In this document: one piece after another, positions 1 through 9,089 of the stretch
Layout of the letters: each line of letters opens with the position of its first letter
Numbering within the stretch: position 1 is the first letter of the stretch
Origin: Chitinophagales bacterium
GTDB lineage: Bacteria > Bacteroidota > Bacteroidia > Chitinophagales > Chitinophagaceae
NCBI GenBank assembly: GCA_015655015.1
Contig: JAATFV010000102.1
Span: forward strand, 1-39,581
Reading direction: 5' to 3'
Length of the DNA stretch: 39,581 nt
The notes under the pieces: generated by a model
Database searches by the model: none
Seen by the model: the letters and a program-made list of their open reading frames with translations, nothing else
Told to the model about the DNA's origin: nothing
Translations under genes and position numbers: made by a program

Positions 1-2581
1 AGTAATGACCACCACCGATGGAGTGGACTGGAAAAAAGAGCTGGGCGCTTATCGCCTCATTCTGGGTTACCGGAATAAGGGCCATCTATTGGCAAAGACC
101 AACCCTATCCGTCCCCGTAAAGACCGGGGCGCCAATCTGGAGCTGGCTTTCTATGGATTTACAGACGAAGACCTGGATAAGAGCTTTTTCGCCGGTAACC
201 TGATCGGGCTCGGCACCACCAGCCTCCGGCAGATCCTCCAGCATCTGCAGAAATGTTATGCCTCCCATGTCGGTATAGAATTCAAATACATCAGCGACCA
301 GAAAAAGGTGGACTGGCTCACCAATGAAATAGAGAAGAAATGGCTCGACCCCCTTCCCCTGACAAAAAAGAAGCGCATCCTGGAAAAGCTCAATGAGGGG
401 GTCATGTTCGAGAAATTCCTCCATACCAAGTATATCGGACAGAAACGGTTTTCCCTGGAAGGAGGAGAGACGACTATTCCCGCACTCGACGCAATTATCA
501 ATACGGCTGCCGATTTTAATGTACAGGAAGTCGTCATCGGAATGGCCCACCGCGGCAGATTGAACGTCCTGGCCAATATCATGGGCAAGACCTACGAACA
601 GATCTTCAGTGAGTTCGAAGGAACAGCCAAGCTGGACCAGACCATGGGCAGCGGGGACGTAAAGTATCACATGGGTTATGGCAGCGAAGTGCAGACCGAT
701 AAAGACAAGACCGTCCACCTGAAGCTGATGCCCAACCCCTCCCACCTCGAAGCGGTAGACCCTGTTGTCGTAGGTTTTGCCAGGGCCAAGGCTGACGTGC
801 TCTACGAAAGTGATTATGATAAGATCCTCCCGATATTGATCCACGGAGATGCCTCCGTAGCCGGCCAGGGTATCGTATATGAGGTATTGCAGATGAGCCA
901 CCTGAAAGGATATTCCACCGGGGGGACCATGCATTTTGTCATCAACAACCAGATCGGCTTCACCACCGACTTTGATGATGCCCGCAGCTCTGATTACTGC
1001 ACTTCGCTGGCTGCTGCCATCCAGGCCCCGGTATTACATGTCAATGGAGACGATGCGGAAGCCGTGGTGAAATGCGCTGAAATTGCCACCCGCTATCGCC
1101 AGGAATTCAATACGGATATCTTCATCGACATGGTGTGTTACCGCCGTCACGGACATAATGAAGGGGATGACCCGAAATTCACGCAGCCCCATCTGTACGG
1201 CCTGATCGATCAGCATCCCAATCCCAGGGAAGTTTATACGCAGTTCCTGATAGAGAATGGTGAAGGAGATGCGAAAGACCTGGCGAAGGAAATGGAAAAG
1301 AAATTCTGGGGCGATCTGCAGGAACGCCTCGACGAAGTCAAACAACACCCCTTACCGTATAAATATCAGCAGCCGGAACTATGGTGGAGAAGCCTGCGGA
1401 AGGCTACCGGCGCAGATTTCGAACAATCTCCGGTAACTGCCATCAGCGAGGCTGATTTCAGGAAGATCTTCGACGCCATCATGAAATGGCCGGAGACTTT
1501 CAAGCCGCTGCGAAAAGTGGAAAAGCTGCTGCAGGATAAGGTGAAGCTATTTACAGACGAAGCCAAAGTGGATTGGGCCACCGGAGAATTGCTGGCCTAT
1601 GGCAGCCTGCTGCTGGAAGGGAAAGATGTGCGTATGAGCGGACAGGATGTGCAGAGAGGTACTTTCTCCCACCGGCATGCTGTCCTGCTGGACGAGAACA
1701 CCGATGAAGCCTATAACCGCCTTAGCCGGGTGCCCGATGCAAAAGGGCAGTTCCTGATCTATAATTCCCTGCTCAGTGAATACGGCGTGCTGGGATTTGA
1801 ATATGGTTACGCCCTGGCTAATCCGAATGCGTTGGTAATATGGGAAGCACAGTTTGGGGACTTTGGAAATGGCGCCCAGATAATGATCGACCAGTTCATC
1901 GCGGCCGGAGAACAAAAATGGCAGCGTATGAATGGCATCACCCTGCTGTTACCCCATGGTTATGAAGGACAGGGGCCGGAACACAGCAGCGCGCGAATGG
2001 AACGTTTCCTTCAAATGTGCGCCGAATGGAATATGGTCGTCACGAATATCACTACAACGGCTAACCTGTTCCATGCCTTCAGAAGGCAACAGGCCTGGTC
2101 TTTCCGCAAGCCGCTGATCAATTTCTCACCGAAAGCCAACCTGCGTCATCCGGGGACCTGGTCGAAAATGCAGGATTTTACAGAAGGCGGTTTCCGGGAA
2201 GTGCTGGATGATCCATTTATCGAGAATGCGAACCAGGTGAAGAAGGTATTGTTCTGCAGCGGGAAGATCTATTTCGACCTGGCCGAGCGGCAGCAGAAGG
2301 AAAACAGGAAAGATGTAGCCGTCGTACGCCTGGAACAGCTGTATCCTCTGCCCCTGACCCAATTGGAGGCTTTATACAAGAAATATAGCCAGGCAGCTAC
2401 CTGGTTCTGGGTACAGGAAGAGCCGCTGAACATGGGCGCCGCCTCTTTCCTGCAAATGAACCTGAAGACGATTAATTACGGGGTCATCAGCCGTCAGCCA
2501 AGCGCAGCTACTGCAACGGGCTATTCAAAAGTACATGCCCAGGAACAGGCGGAAATTATTGAAACGGCTTTCAGTATTTAG
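1..2581 (+). CDS. sucA: 2-oxoglutarate dehydrogenase E1 component (5'-truncated by window edge)
   Basis: Thiamine-diphosphate-dependent E1 subunit of the 2-oxoglutarate dehydrogenase complex (TCA cycle, cytoplasm). It decarboxylates 2-oxoglutarate and passes the succinyl group to the lipoyl arm of E2. The reading frame is open to the window edge. The first Met codon at 5 is internal by comparison with the family: homologues are about 915-930 residues and start with a 2-oxogluarate_dehyd_N segment, so about 60-70 N-terminal residues lie outside. Visible landmarks are YRNKGHLLAKTNPIRPRKDR near the start, the ThDP/Mg region HGDASVAGQG, the GFTTDFDDARSSDYC segment, GHNEGDDPKFTQP, and the transketolase-like pyrimidine-binding half with EAQFGDFGNGAQ and HGYEGQGPEHSSARMER. 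sucB follows 141 bp downstream on the same strand, so the two are probably one operon. The identification is secure. Confidence 0.97.
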   Translation, partial: VMTTTDGVDWKKELGAYRLILGYRNKGHLLAKTNPIRPRKDRGANLELAFYGFTDEDLDKSFFAGNLIGLGTTSLRQILQHLQKCYASHVGIEFKYISDQKKVDWLTNEIEKKWLDPLPLTKKKRILEKLNEGVMFEKFLHTKYIGQKRFSLEGGETTIPALDAIINTAADFNVQEVVIGMAHRGRLNVLANIMGKTYEQIFSEFEGTAKLDQTMGSGDVKYHMGYGSEVQTDKDKTVHLKLMPNPSHLEAVDPVVVGFARAKADVLYESDYDKILPILIHGDASVAGQGIVYEVLQMSHLKGYSTGGTMHFVINNQIGFTTDFDDARSSDYCTSLAAAIQAPVLHVNGDDAEAVVKCAEIATRYRQEFNTDIFIDMVCYRRHGHNEGDDPKFTQPHLYGLIDQHPNPREVYTQFLIENGEGDAKDLAKEMEKKFWGDLQERLDEVKQHPLPYKYQQPELWWRSLRKATGADFEQSPVTAISEADFRKIFDAIMKWPETFKPLRKVEKLLQDKVKLFTDEAKVDWATGELLAYGSLLLEGKDVRMSGQDVQRGTFSHRHAVLLDENTDEAYNRLSRVPDAKGQFLIYNSLLSEYGVLGFEYGYALANPNALVIWEAQFGDFGNGAQIMIDQFIAAGEQKWQRMNGITLLLPHGYEGQGPEHSSARMERFLQMCAEWNMVVTNITTTANLFHAFRRQQAWSFRKPLINFSPKANLRHPGTWSKMQDFTEGGFREVLDDPFIENANQVKKVLFCSGKIYFDLAERQQKENRKDVAVVRLEQLYPLPLTQLEALYKKYSQAATWFWVQEEPLNMGAASFLQMNLKTINYGVISRQPSAATATGYSKVHAQEQAEIIETAFSI

Positions 2582-2722
2582 GCCCATCAGCCTTCAGTTG
2601 CAGGAATGTTCCTTGCGGGTGAAAGCAGGTTTTCGGGAAAAATAAAAAGAGTTGCCAATCAGGCGAACAGATAGAAAATAAATTTAAATAAACACACTCC
2701 CCCCGGGGAGAAGGAGGACTAA

Positions 2723-4000
2723 ATGATCGATATCAAAGTTCCGGCAGTAGGTGAATCCATTAGTGAGGTCACCCTGGTAAAATGGCTAAAACAGGAAGGC
2801 GCATACGTAGAGCGTGACGAAGTAATTGCAGAATTGGAAAGTGAAAAGGCCACTTTTGAAGTGAATGCCGAAAAGGCAGGCATGCTGAAGCCAATAGGCA
2901 AGGAAGGGGATACCCTGAAGATCGGGGACGTAGTGGCCCAGATCGATGAAACGGCTGCCCGCCCGGCTGCGTCCGCTAATGGCAGCGGAGGTTCTGCACA
3001 GACGGCCAGCGCTCCCAAAGAGACCGCTGCTGTTCCTGCAAACAGTCCGGCTCAAAGCCCGGCCGTACAGACTGCCGCCCCCGCCGCACAGGGACCTGTA
3101 ACGGCTATTCCCAATGATATCAAAGCCTCTCCGGTCGCTGCAGCGATCATATCCGATAAAAAGATCGATGCTGCCTCTATCACTCCTTCCGGCACCGGCG
3201 GCAGGATACTGAAACAGGATGTCCTGGAGGCGCTGGCGCATCCCGGCAGAACGCCAGGAAAGGAGCTGTTCACCCGCAACGAACGACGCGAGAAAATGAG
3301 CAACCTGCGCAAAACGATTTCCCGCAGGCTGGTAGAAGCTAAGAACACAACGGCCATGCTCACCACTTTCAATGAAGTGGATATGAGCGCCATCATGGCC
3401 CTCCGTACAAAATACAAAGACAAATTCAAGGAGCGGCATGGCGTAGGCCTTGGCTTCATGAGCTTTTTCACCAAGGCCGTTTGTTATGCCTTGCAGGAAT
3501 GGCCGGCCGTCAATGCTTATATCGACGGAGAAGAGCTGGTATATCATGAGTATTGCGACATATCCATTGCCGTCTCTGCTCCGAAAGGGCTGGTCGTGCC
3601 TGTGATCCGCAACGCAGAAAGTCTCAGCATGGCTGATATTGAAAAGAAAGTGGTAGAGCTGGCTACCAGGGCCAGGGACAACAAGCTCAGCATGGAAGAA
3701 ATGCAGGGCGGCACTTTCACGATCACCAATGGCGGCGTATTCGGCAGCCTGATGTCGACGCCCATCATCAATATCCCTCAATCCGCTATCCTGGGAATGC
3801 ACAAGATCGAAGAACGCGCCGTCGTAGTGAATGGCCAGATCGTAGTGCGCCCGATGATGTATTTGGCAGTAAGCTACGACCACCGCGTCATCGATGGCCG
3901 TGAATCCGTCAGCTTCCTGGTGAGGATAAAAGAATTGCTGGAGACCCCCGATCTGCTCCTTTTTGGAAAAGATCCGGTAAAGGCGCTCCTGGAATTGTAA
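2723..4000 (+). CDS. sucB: Dihydrolipoyllysine-residue succinyltransferase (E2 of 2-oxoglutarate dehydrogenase)
   Basis: E2 core of the 2-oxoglutarate dehydrogenase complex, transferring succinyl from the lipoyl arm to CoA. Domain order: lipoyl domain (residues 1-77, lipoyl-Lys in ESEKATF, about K42); an Ala/Pro/Gln-rich flexible linker (about 79-125); a peripheral subunit-binding domain (about 131-170, [12 protein letters not shown]...[11 protein letters not shown]); and the catalytic acyltransferase domain (about 190-425) with the active-site signature SYDHRVIDG (His387, Asp391). At 425 aa it is a normal length. The ATG at 2723 is preceded by a strong Shine-Dalgarno-like AGAAGGAGG about 6 nt upstream. 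That is notable because Bacteroidetes genes usually lack one, and it fixes the start. The stop codon overlaps the next gene's ATG by one base (TAATG). Confidence 0.97.
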   Translation: MIDIKVPAVGESISEVTLVKWLKQEGAYVERDEVIAELESEKATFEVNAEKAGMLKPIGKEGDTLKIGDVVAQIDETAARPAASANGSGGSAQTASAPKETAAVPANSPAQSPAVQTAAPAAQGPVTAIPNDIKASPVAAAIISDKKIDAASITPSGTGGRILKQDVLEALAHPGRTPGKELFTRNERREKMSNLRKTISRRLVEAKNTTAMLTTFNEVDMSAIMALRTKYKDKFKERHGVGLGFMSFFTKAVCYALQEWPAVNAYIDGEELVYHEYCDISIAVSAPKGLVVPVIRNAESLSMADIEKKVVELATRARDNKLSMEEMQGGTFTITNGGVFGSLMSTPIINIPQSAILGMHKIEERAVVVNGQIVVRPMMYLAVSYDHRVIDGRESVSFLVRIKELLETPDLLLFGKDPVKALLEL

Positions 4001-5430
4001 TGAAATTTGACAACCAGCTCCGCCATGGGTCCGCCATCATCGCTTCCTACCAGGGCGAAGTCCCCCTGCATGCCTGGCTGAAGAGCTTTTTCCGCGAGCA
4101 CAAACAAATGGGATCAAAGGACCGGAAGCTGCTCAGCAATATGGTATATGGCTTCTACCGGCTGGGTCACGCTATTAAGGACATTCCGGTGGAAGAACGG
4201 ATCCTCATCGGACTATTCCTCTGTAACGGGGATCCGCACGAGCTCTTACTATACTTCCGGCCGGATTGGAACGGGCATACCACCCGGCCCCTGGCAGAAA
4301 AAATAGCGCTCTTACAGGACTCGGGTATCGCCTTCGAACCCACAGACATCTTTCCCTGGAAAGACGAATTGTCCGAAGGCATCGATCACGAGGCATTTTG
4401 CCTCTCCTTTCTCCGGCAACCCGATCTCTTCCTCCGGATCCGTCCGGGCCAGGAAAAGGAAGTGCTGCAAAAACTGGAGGGGCGGGGAGAATTCATTCCC
4501 CCCTTCACCCTTCGCCTTCCCAATGGCTTCAAGGTGGAAGAATGGTTCACCCCGGACAGGGAGGTGGTCATCCAGGACTATAGTTCGCAAAGAATAGCAC
4601 CTTTTCTGCAGATAGGCGCTGCCCCCTCAGCCGGGGTCTCCGGCTACCCGCACCCGCCCGTGCCCGACTCAACCTTCAACCGGACTCCCGGCTGCTCGTC
4701 AGACCTGTCGCATTCCAGCGCCGCCCTTTCTTTCTGGGACGCCTGCGCCGCCAGCGGGGGCAAATCCATCCTGGCCTTCGACCTCAACCCCTTTATCGAT
4801 ATCACCGTATCCGATATCCGGGAGTCCATCCTGAACAATCTTCGCGAACGATTCCGGCAGGCAGGAATAAAAAGTTATCATTCTTTCGTTGCGAACCTGG
4901 CCACCTCTCAAACGGCAGGGCATTGGGCGAAAGGAACAGCCATACCAGCACAGGCCGGGTCCGTCCATGCCGGACCGCTCGCCATCGGGTCCGCCCCTAC
5001 CGGACAGGGCCCCGCCGGACCGCTCCCCACCGGACTGCGATCTGCCGGACAGGACCCCGCCGGCCGCCGGCCCCCCTTCGATCTGATCCTCGCCGACGCC
5101 CCCTGCACCGGCAGCGGCACCTGGAGCCGCACCCCGGAAGACCTGTATTTCTTCCATCCGAAGAAGATCGGGCATTACAGCGAACAACAAAAGAAGATCG
5201 TAGCGAATATTCTGCAGGCACTAATTCAGCAACGCGGGGAAAATAATGACCCGCACACAAAAAGGCAGACCTCTTTCGTCTATAGCACCTGTTCGGTCTT
5301 TAAAAAAGAGAACGAGGAAATAACCACTTTCATCCGCGACTCATTCCAGGTACAGCCAGACCGGCTGGAATGTATAAAAGGGTATGATCAGAAGGCTGAT
5401 TCGATGTTTGCTGCCCGGTTTCCCGTTTGA
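4000..5430 (+). CDS. RsmB/NOL1-NOP2-type rRNA (cytosine-C5) methyltransferase with low-complexity insertions
   Basis: SAM-dependent m5C RNA methyltransferase of the RsmB/Sun family, probably acting on 16S rRNA. Visible motifs: SAM-binding motif I FWDACAASGGKS (residues 245-256), motif IV DLILADAPCTGSGTW (362-375) with the PC cysteine, and motif VI VYSTCSVFKKENEE (427-440) with the TC cysteine that acts as nucleophile in this family. Two stretches do not fit the fold: residues about 206-243 (Pro/Ser/Gly-rich, just before motif I) and about 303-358 (repeats of Gly-Pro-Leu/Pro-Ala-Gly type, just before motif IV). Together they add about 90 residues to a protein normally near 390-400 aa in this phylum. 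The start ATG overlaps the sucB stop, implying translational coupling. Catalytic residues are intact, so it is probably functional. Target cytosine not determinable. Confidence 0.88.
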   Translation: MKFDNQLRHGSAIIASYQGEVPLHAWLKSFFREHKQMGSKDRKLLSNMVYGFYRLGHAIKDIPVEERILIGLFLCNGDPHELLLYFRPDWNGHTTRPLAEKIALLQDSGIAFEPTDIFPWKDELSEGIDHEAFCLSFLRQPDLFLRIRPGQEKEVLQKLEGRGEFIPPFTLRLPNGFKVEEWFTPDREVVIQDYSSQRIAPFLQIGAAPSAGVSGYPHPPVPDSTFNRTPGCSSDLSHSSAALSFWDACAASGGKSILAFDLNPFIDITVSDIRESILNNLRERFRQAGIKSYHSFVANLATSQTAGHWAKGTAIPAQAGSVHAGPLAIGSAPTGQGPAGPLPTGLRSAGQDPAGRRPPFDLILADAPCTGSGTWSRTPEDLYFFHPKKIGHYSEQQKKIVANILQALIQQRGENNDPHTKRQTSFVYSTCSVFKKENEEITTFIRDSFQVQPDRLECIKGYDQKADSMFAARFPV

Positions 5431-5450
5431 TCAGCATTAATTATGATCAA
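5427..5450. terminator. Small inverted repeat between convergent stop codons
   Basis: TTGATCA (5427-5433) and TGATCAA (5444-5450) form a 7-bp stem with a 10-nt AT-rich loop across the 6-bp gap between the methyltransferase stop and the lipoprotein stop. There is no U-tract, so it would be a weak shared terminator at best. Confidence 0.25.
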
Positions 5451-6258
5451 CGATAGTAAGGGTCAATTCAAAACCCAGCTTATAGCCCACTTGAGTGTTA
5501 TTCGGGGTAGGGGGCTGCCATTCCCATAAAGCAGTATGCCGGTAGACCAGTCCGATATTCCTGGCATAGGTCTCCGTCCAATAGGTTTTGGATGCAAAGG
5601 ACGTGTCTATAACAGGCGCATTATTGAATACATTGCCGGAGTCATTCACCTGCAAAATGGTGATCGTACTGTCATATACCCGGGGACCTGCCTGAAAAGG
5701 CTTATTGACGTTCTGATAAGTATAGTTCCAACGCTGCAGGTTCAGATTGAGCGCGCCGCTGAAATCAAAATAATCCTGTGATGTGGGATCAGAATAGGGA
5801 TTGCTGGGGAGATAAGTATTACCCGCCCAGCTAAAGCCCTCATCCATAGGGAAAGCCAGTTTGAGGAACCGTAAATTGTTTTCCACCACTTCCACGGTCT
5901 GCGTGGTGGGAGTGACCACATAAGACTCATTGGGAGCCCACTGCGCCCCCGTAGTATCGCTCAGATAACGGGTGATTATCCAGCTGGGACGTCCCAGGTT
6001 ATCCATAATGGCTGCCTCTACACTATCCTTGGCCAGATACCGGGTGATCGTATCCTTCTGTCCGTAGTAGTAAAAAGTCAGGGAATCCAGCCGGTAGGTA
6101 ACGTATTTTCCTACCTGCAATGGCATGAAATAGTTGGTCAGCGGATTGGAAGGATATGTGTAAACTTGTCTTTTACAGCTAGTTACGGATAGCATAACCG
6201 CAATGGCAGCCACTAAAAAGGCAAGCGTAAGGACAATACCCGGACGATTTTTTTGCAT
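5437..6258 (-). CDS. Hypothetical lipoprotein
   Basis: A 273-aa protein with a charged N-terminus, a hydrophobic segment (about residues 9-24) and a lipobox LSVTSC, so Cys28 should be lipidated and the protein anchored in the envelope. The mature part has many Tyr/Thr/Asn residues and alternating hydrophobic patterns (LQVGKYVTYRLDSL, GYKLGFELTLTIVD) suggesting a beta-rich fold. No domain is recognised. It is separated from upstream mnmA by a strong terminator, so it is its own unit. Its stop is 6 bp from the convergent methyltransferase stop. Function unknown. Confidence 0.85.
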   Translation of the reverse strand: MQKNRPGIVLTLAFLVAAIAVMLSVTSCKRQVYTYPSNPLTNYFMPLQVGKYVTYRLDSLTFYYYGQKDTITRYLAKDSVEAAIMDNLGRPSWIITRYLSDTTGAQWAPNESYVVTPTTQTVEVVENNLRFLKLAFPMDEGFSWAGNTYLPSNPYSDPTSQDYFDFSGALNLNLQRWNYTYQNVNKPFQAGPRVYDSTITILQVNDSGNVFNNAPVIDTSFASKTYWTETYARNIGLVYRHTALWEWQPPTPNNTQVGYKLGFELTLTIVDHN

Positions 6259-6270
6259 AGATAAAATAAA

Positions 6271-6297
6271 AATCCGGGAAGCAGAACTTCCCGGATT
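6271..6297 (-). terminator. Rho-independent terminator of mnmA
   Basis: A perfect 11-bp inverted repeat, AATCCGGGAAG (6271-6281) and CTTCCCGGATT (6287-6297), with a 5-nt loop. Reading the minus strand, the stem is followed by TTTTATTTTATC. It lies between the mnmA stop and the lipoprotein start and so ends mnmA transcription. Confidence 0.8.
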
Positions 6298-6373
6298 GGG
6301 TAACGTATTAACAATCTATTTATTGCATAATCCCGGTCCACTTCGGTTGTCCGCCCTTGCTCCTTTGATGCAC

Positions 6374-6429
6374 GATAATCCGGTACCGCAATCCGGCTCC
6401 GACAATCCAGTACGACAACCCGGATTATC
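6374..6429. repeat. Palindrome-bounded cluster of short AATCCGG repeats at the mnmA 3' end
   Basis: GATAATCCGG (6374-6383) and CCGGATTATC (6420-6429) are perfect 10-bp inverted arms. The 36 bases between them hold further imperfect copies (CAATCCGG, CAATCCAG, CAACCCGG). The right arm overlaps the mnmA stop codon. It could fold as a second weak hairpin in the mnmA mRNA. No coding role is seen. Confidence 0.5.
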
Positions 6430-7528
6430 AGATCCCGCTCCGCTGAATAATCCCCCCGCCAATCACCTCATCACCTTCATAGAACACGGCGCTTTGCCCG
6501 GGAGCGATACTCTTGGCCTGTTCGTAAAAGCGGACCCGGGCCGTATTCCCATCCGGATAAATATTACTTAAGGTTCCGCTATCCTTATAACGGATCTTTG
6601 TAATGGCTTCCATGCCCGGGGTAAGGGTATCGTACTTCATCATATTGATCTTTCCTACTACCATTTCCTGCTGATCGAGGTCCTCTTCATCTCCCAGGAC
6701 CACAGTATTAGTCTCAGGCCGGATGGCTGTCACATACACCGGTTTGCCAAACGTAATATCAAGACCTTTACGCTGGCCGATCGTATAGAAGGGATAGCCT
6801 TTATGCTGCCCCAGGATCTTCCCTTCCTTGTTGACAAAATTGCCCCCATTCACCCGCTCTTCCAGTCCCTCTACTTTGCGCTTCAAAAATCCCCTGTAAT
6901 CATTATCCGGAACAAAACAGATCTCATAACTTTCACTCTTGGTGGCCAGATCCGGGTAACCGTAATCATGTGCCATTTGCCGTATCTCGGTCTTGCGATA
7001 AGGCCCCAGCGGTAATAAAGTCCTCCTCAACAGGTCCTGCTGCAATCCCCATAGCACATAACTCTGATCTTTCGTTTCGTCCACACCTTTGGCGATCGTA
7101 TAGCGGCCATTCTCATGTTGGCGGATATTCCCATAATGACCGGTGGCAATAAATTCACAATCAAGGGCATCTGCCCGTTTCAACAGGGCCCGCCACTTGA
7201 TATGGGTATTACACAATACGCAGGGATTGGGCGTCCGCCCGGCAAGGTACTCGTCTACGAAATTTTCGATGACAAATCCCCCGAACTCCTCCCGGATATC
7301 CAGCACAAAATGGGGGAACCCATGTTGCACCGCCGCCATACGGGCATCATTAAAACTATCGAGATTACAACATCCCGTCTCTTTTTTTGTAGGGCCTGCA
7401 CTCGCATAATCCCAGGTTTTCATCGTAATGCCTACTACTTCATAGCCCTCATCGTGCAGCATGAGAGCCGTAATGGTACTATCAATACCACCACTCATTG
7501 CTACCAGGACTTTTCCTTTACGGCTCAT
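6428..7528 (-). CDS. mnmA: tRNA-specific 2-thiouridylase
   Basis: Catalyses 2-thiolation of U34 in tRNA-Lys/Glu/Gln using ATP and a sulfur relay. Seen: the N-type PP-loop SGGIDS (residues 12-17), NPCVLCN with the catalytic Cys103, and YEICFVPD with Cys204, the second cysteine of the persulfide/disulfide pair (Cys102/Cys199 in E. coli). The central segment YTIAKGVDETKDQSYVLWGL and the C-terminal beta-barrel (GKINMMKYDTLTPGMEAITKIRY) match the family. At 366 aa it is full length. It has its own promoter (TAAATTTG on the minus strand at 7561-7568) and terminator (6271-6297), so it is monocistronic. Confidence 0.97.
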   Translation of the reverse strand: MSRKGKVLVAMSGGIDSTITALMLHDEGYEVVGITMKTWDYASAGPTKKETGCCNLDSFNDARMAAVQHGFPHFVLDIREEFGGFVIENFVDEYLAGRTPNPCVLCNTHIKWRALLKRADALDCEFIATGHYGNIRQHENGRYTIAKGVDETKDQSYVLWGLQQDLLRRTLLPLGPYRKTEIRQMAHDYGYPDLATKSESYEICFVPDNDYRGFLKRKVEGLEERVNGGNFVNKEGKILGQHKGYPFYTIGQRKGLDITFGKPVYVTAIRPETNTVVLGDEEDLDQQEMVVGKINMMKYDTLTPGMEAITKIRYKDSGTLSNIYPDGNTARVRFYEQAKSIAPGQSAVFYEGDEVIGGGIIQRSGI

Positions 7529-7560
7529 AATTAATAAATAATTAAAAAAAATCAGAACCG

Positions 7561-7590
7561 CAAATTTACAAGAAAAAGCCGGATCAGCAA
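7561..7590 (-). promoter_or_regulatory. Bacteroidetes-type promoter of mnmA
   Basis: On the minus strand, TAAATTTG (7568-7561) matches the -7 consensus TAnnTTTG exactly. A TTG (7590-7588) lies 19 bp upstream as the -33 element. The predicted transcript start is near 7554, about 26 nt before the mnmA ATG. Confidence 0.7.
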
Positions 7591-7640
7591 TATCCCCCGG
7601 GGCTGCCTGCTCCAGCCGGTCATTTCATGCCCTCAGCGGG

Positions 7641-8120
7641 TCATTTCTTAAAATCCTGTACTACCTCCATCTCCCCATCACGTACCCGGATCGTTTTCCA
7701 TCGGGCCTCATTTTCAATATGTATTACATAGACCGTGTATCCGTCCTGAATAACTTCTTTTACCAACCCGATCGTTTCATCATAATAGGTCTGTTTGACA
7801 AGCTTCCTGATTTCCACGGGCAATTCTTTTTCCGTATACTGACGGATAGTATAGACCCAGCCCCCTTTTTTGTTGTAAACGACTCTTACCTCCACGTTGT
7901 TTTCAACGAATTCGGCAAGGAAACCATTGGGCATAGGAAACCATTTCTCATTTTTAGACTCCCCGAATGTTTTCCAGAATTGAGCGGTTGCCTTAACGGC
8001 GCCTGCATCCGTACCGGCATGGTACATAGGCAGCAGGATTTCTTCGCTGCTCTGAGCGTATCCGGGTTGAACAAGGATGGAGATACATCCTGCCAGGAGG
8101 AATGAAAAAAGGTGTTTCAT
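7641..8120 (-). CDS. Secreted PepSY-like hypothetical protein
   Basis: A 159-aa protein with a clear signal peptide (residues 1-22, cleavage after QPGYA). The mature protein has strands such as KWFPMPNGFLAEF, VEVRVVYNKKGGWVYTIRQY and GYTVYVIHIENEARWKTIRV, plus a helical ELPVEIRKLVKQTY stretch. This resembles the PepSY-like / BLIP-like-fold periplasmic proteins common in Bacteroidetes (inference from pattern only). No catalytic motif is seen. It is separated by 214 bp from the response-regulator gene upstream on the same strand. A hairpin after that gene argues against cotranscription. Function unknown. Confidence 0.82.
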   Translation of the reverse strand: MKHLFSFLLAGCISILVQPGYAQSSEEILLPMYHAGTDAGAVKATAQFWKTFGESKNEKWFPMPNGFLAEFVENNVEVRVVYNKKGGWVYTIRQYTEKELPVEIRKLVKQTYYDETIGLVKEVIQDGYTVYVIHIENEARWKTIRVRDGEMEVVQDFKK

Positions 8121-8306
8121 TTTTTTTGATTTTTACAGGTTCATTAAGCTTGTTCAAGGCTGCCTGATCAATGACGGCGGAACTGGTCATCAACCGAAGC
8201 CATGCTGTTAACGATAACAAAACTAGGAGAGGAAAGGGCTTGCCGCCAGCCAGATCGAGCAGTTGGCGGGATGGGGGAACCATTGTACTTGTTGAGTGAG
8301 TTGATG

Positions 8307-8336
8307 GCCCTTCGGGCAAAACGCCGGAGGCGTTTT
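8307..8336 (-). terminator. Terminator of the LytTR regulator gene (two adjacent hairpins)
   Basis: AAAACGCC (8318-8325), loop GGA, GGCGTTTT (8329-8336) is a perfect 8-bp stem overlapping the regulator's stop codon. Reading the minus strand it ends in TTTT and is followed directly by a second small hairpin GCCC/GGGC (8317-8307). Stem plus short U-tract supports intrinsic termination. Confidence 0.6.
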
Positions 8337-9078
8337 AAGGCTGTAACTTTTTCAGCAGCATTTCTTTGCGGCTTCTGGAAACATTGACAGACGATCCGTC
8401 GGACATGATCAGATACCCGCCCTCCCCCTTAATATACTTACAAACTTCATTGAGGTTGACAACACTGGAATGATGGACGCGGGCGAAACTATAGTCTTCC
8501 AGCAATTCTTCGATCTCTTTTAAGGTGCGGGAGGCGATCACTTTTGACTGGTCCTTCAGGGTCAGGATCGTATAATTGCTGTCCGATGCACAGTGAATGA
8601 TGCTGTCCACCGCTACCATTTGCAATCCCTCCATCGTGGGAATGGCAATCTTGCTGAATAGATGACCGGGGCTCTGTAATTTCTGAAAAAGGAGATCGAT
8701 TTGCTGGGGCAGGGGAGATTGCAACCGTTGTTCCACCTTCTGTACGGATCGCTGCAGCTCTTCCCGGTCGATGGGCTTTAGCAGGTAATCCAGCGCGCTG
8801 AAGCGGATGGCCTTGATGGCATACTGATCGTAGCTGGTGGTAAAGATCAGCTCGAAGGACAGGTCCTTTATTTTTTCCAGCAATTCAAATCCGTTCATCC
8901 GCGGCATCTCTATATCGAGGAACAGCAATTGAGGCGGCCGGCGCCGGATGGCATTCAGGGCATCGACCCCCGAATGGTAACTGCCGGTCACCTCCACTCG
9001 CGGACAATACCTTTCCAGCAGGATGGCCAGCGCTTCACAACAATAGGGTTCGTCGTCTACGATAATCGCCTTGATCAT
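8335..9078 (-). CDS. LytTR-family response regulator
   Basis: A 247-aa two-component response regulator. The N-terminal receiver domain (about 2-120) has the acidic pair DD (8-9), phospho-acceptor Asp55 in LLFLDIEMPRMNG, the conserved Thr/Ser region IFTTSY, and Lys in LLKPI. The C-terminal LytTR DNA-binding domain (about 145-245) contains VDSIIHCASDSNYTILTL, ASRTLKEIEELL, FARVHHSSVVNL and VNVSRSRKEML. The ATG at 9078 is chosen. A TTG at 9093 would overlap the kinase stop and add five residues (LKKQI) not needed for the fold. It sits 11 bp after the kinase gene, so they are cotranscribed, and it is surely the kinase's partner. Target promoters are unknown. Confidence 0.94.
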   Translation of the reverse strand: MIKAIIVDDEPYCCEALAILLERYCPRVEVTGSYHSGVDALNAIRRRPPQLLFLDIEMPRMNGFELLEKIKDLSFELIFTTSYDQYAIKAIRFSALDYLLKPIDREELQRSVQKVEQRLQSPLPQQIDLLFQKLQSPGHLFSKIAIPTMEGLQMVAVDSIIHCASDSNYTILTLKDQSKVIASRTLKEIEELLEDYSFARVHHSSVVNLNEVCKYIKGEGGYLIMSDGSSVNVSRSRKEMLLKKLQP

Positions 9079-9089
9079 AATCTGTTTTT

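Noticed and set aside
86..934. 282-residue minus-strand frame opposite sucA
   Set aside because: Lies wholly antisense to a conserved enzyme gene, has no recognisable domain, and reflects GC-biased third positions.
2786..3883. 365-residue minus-strand frame opposite sucB
   Set aside because: Composition (His/Arg/Gly/Ser-rich) is typical of an antisense shadow, and sucB is complete on the other strand.
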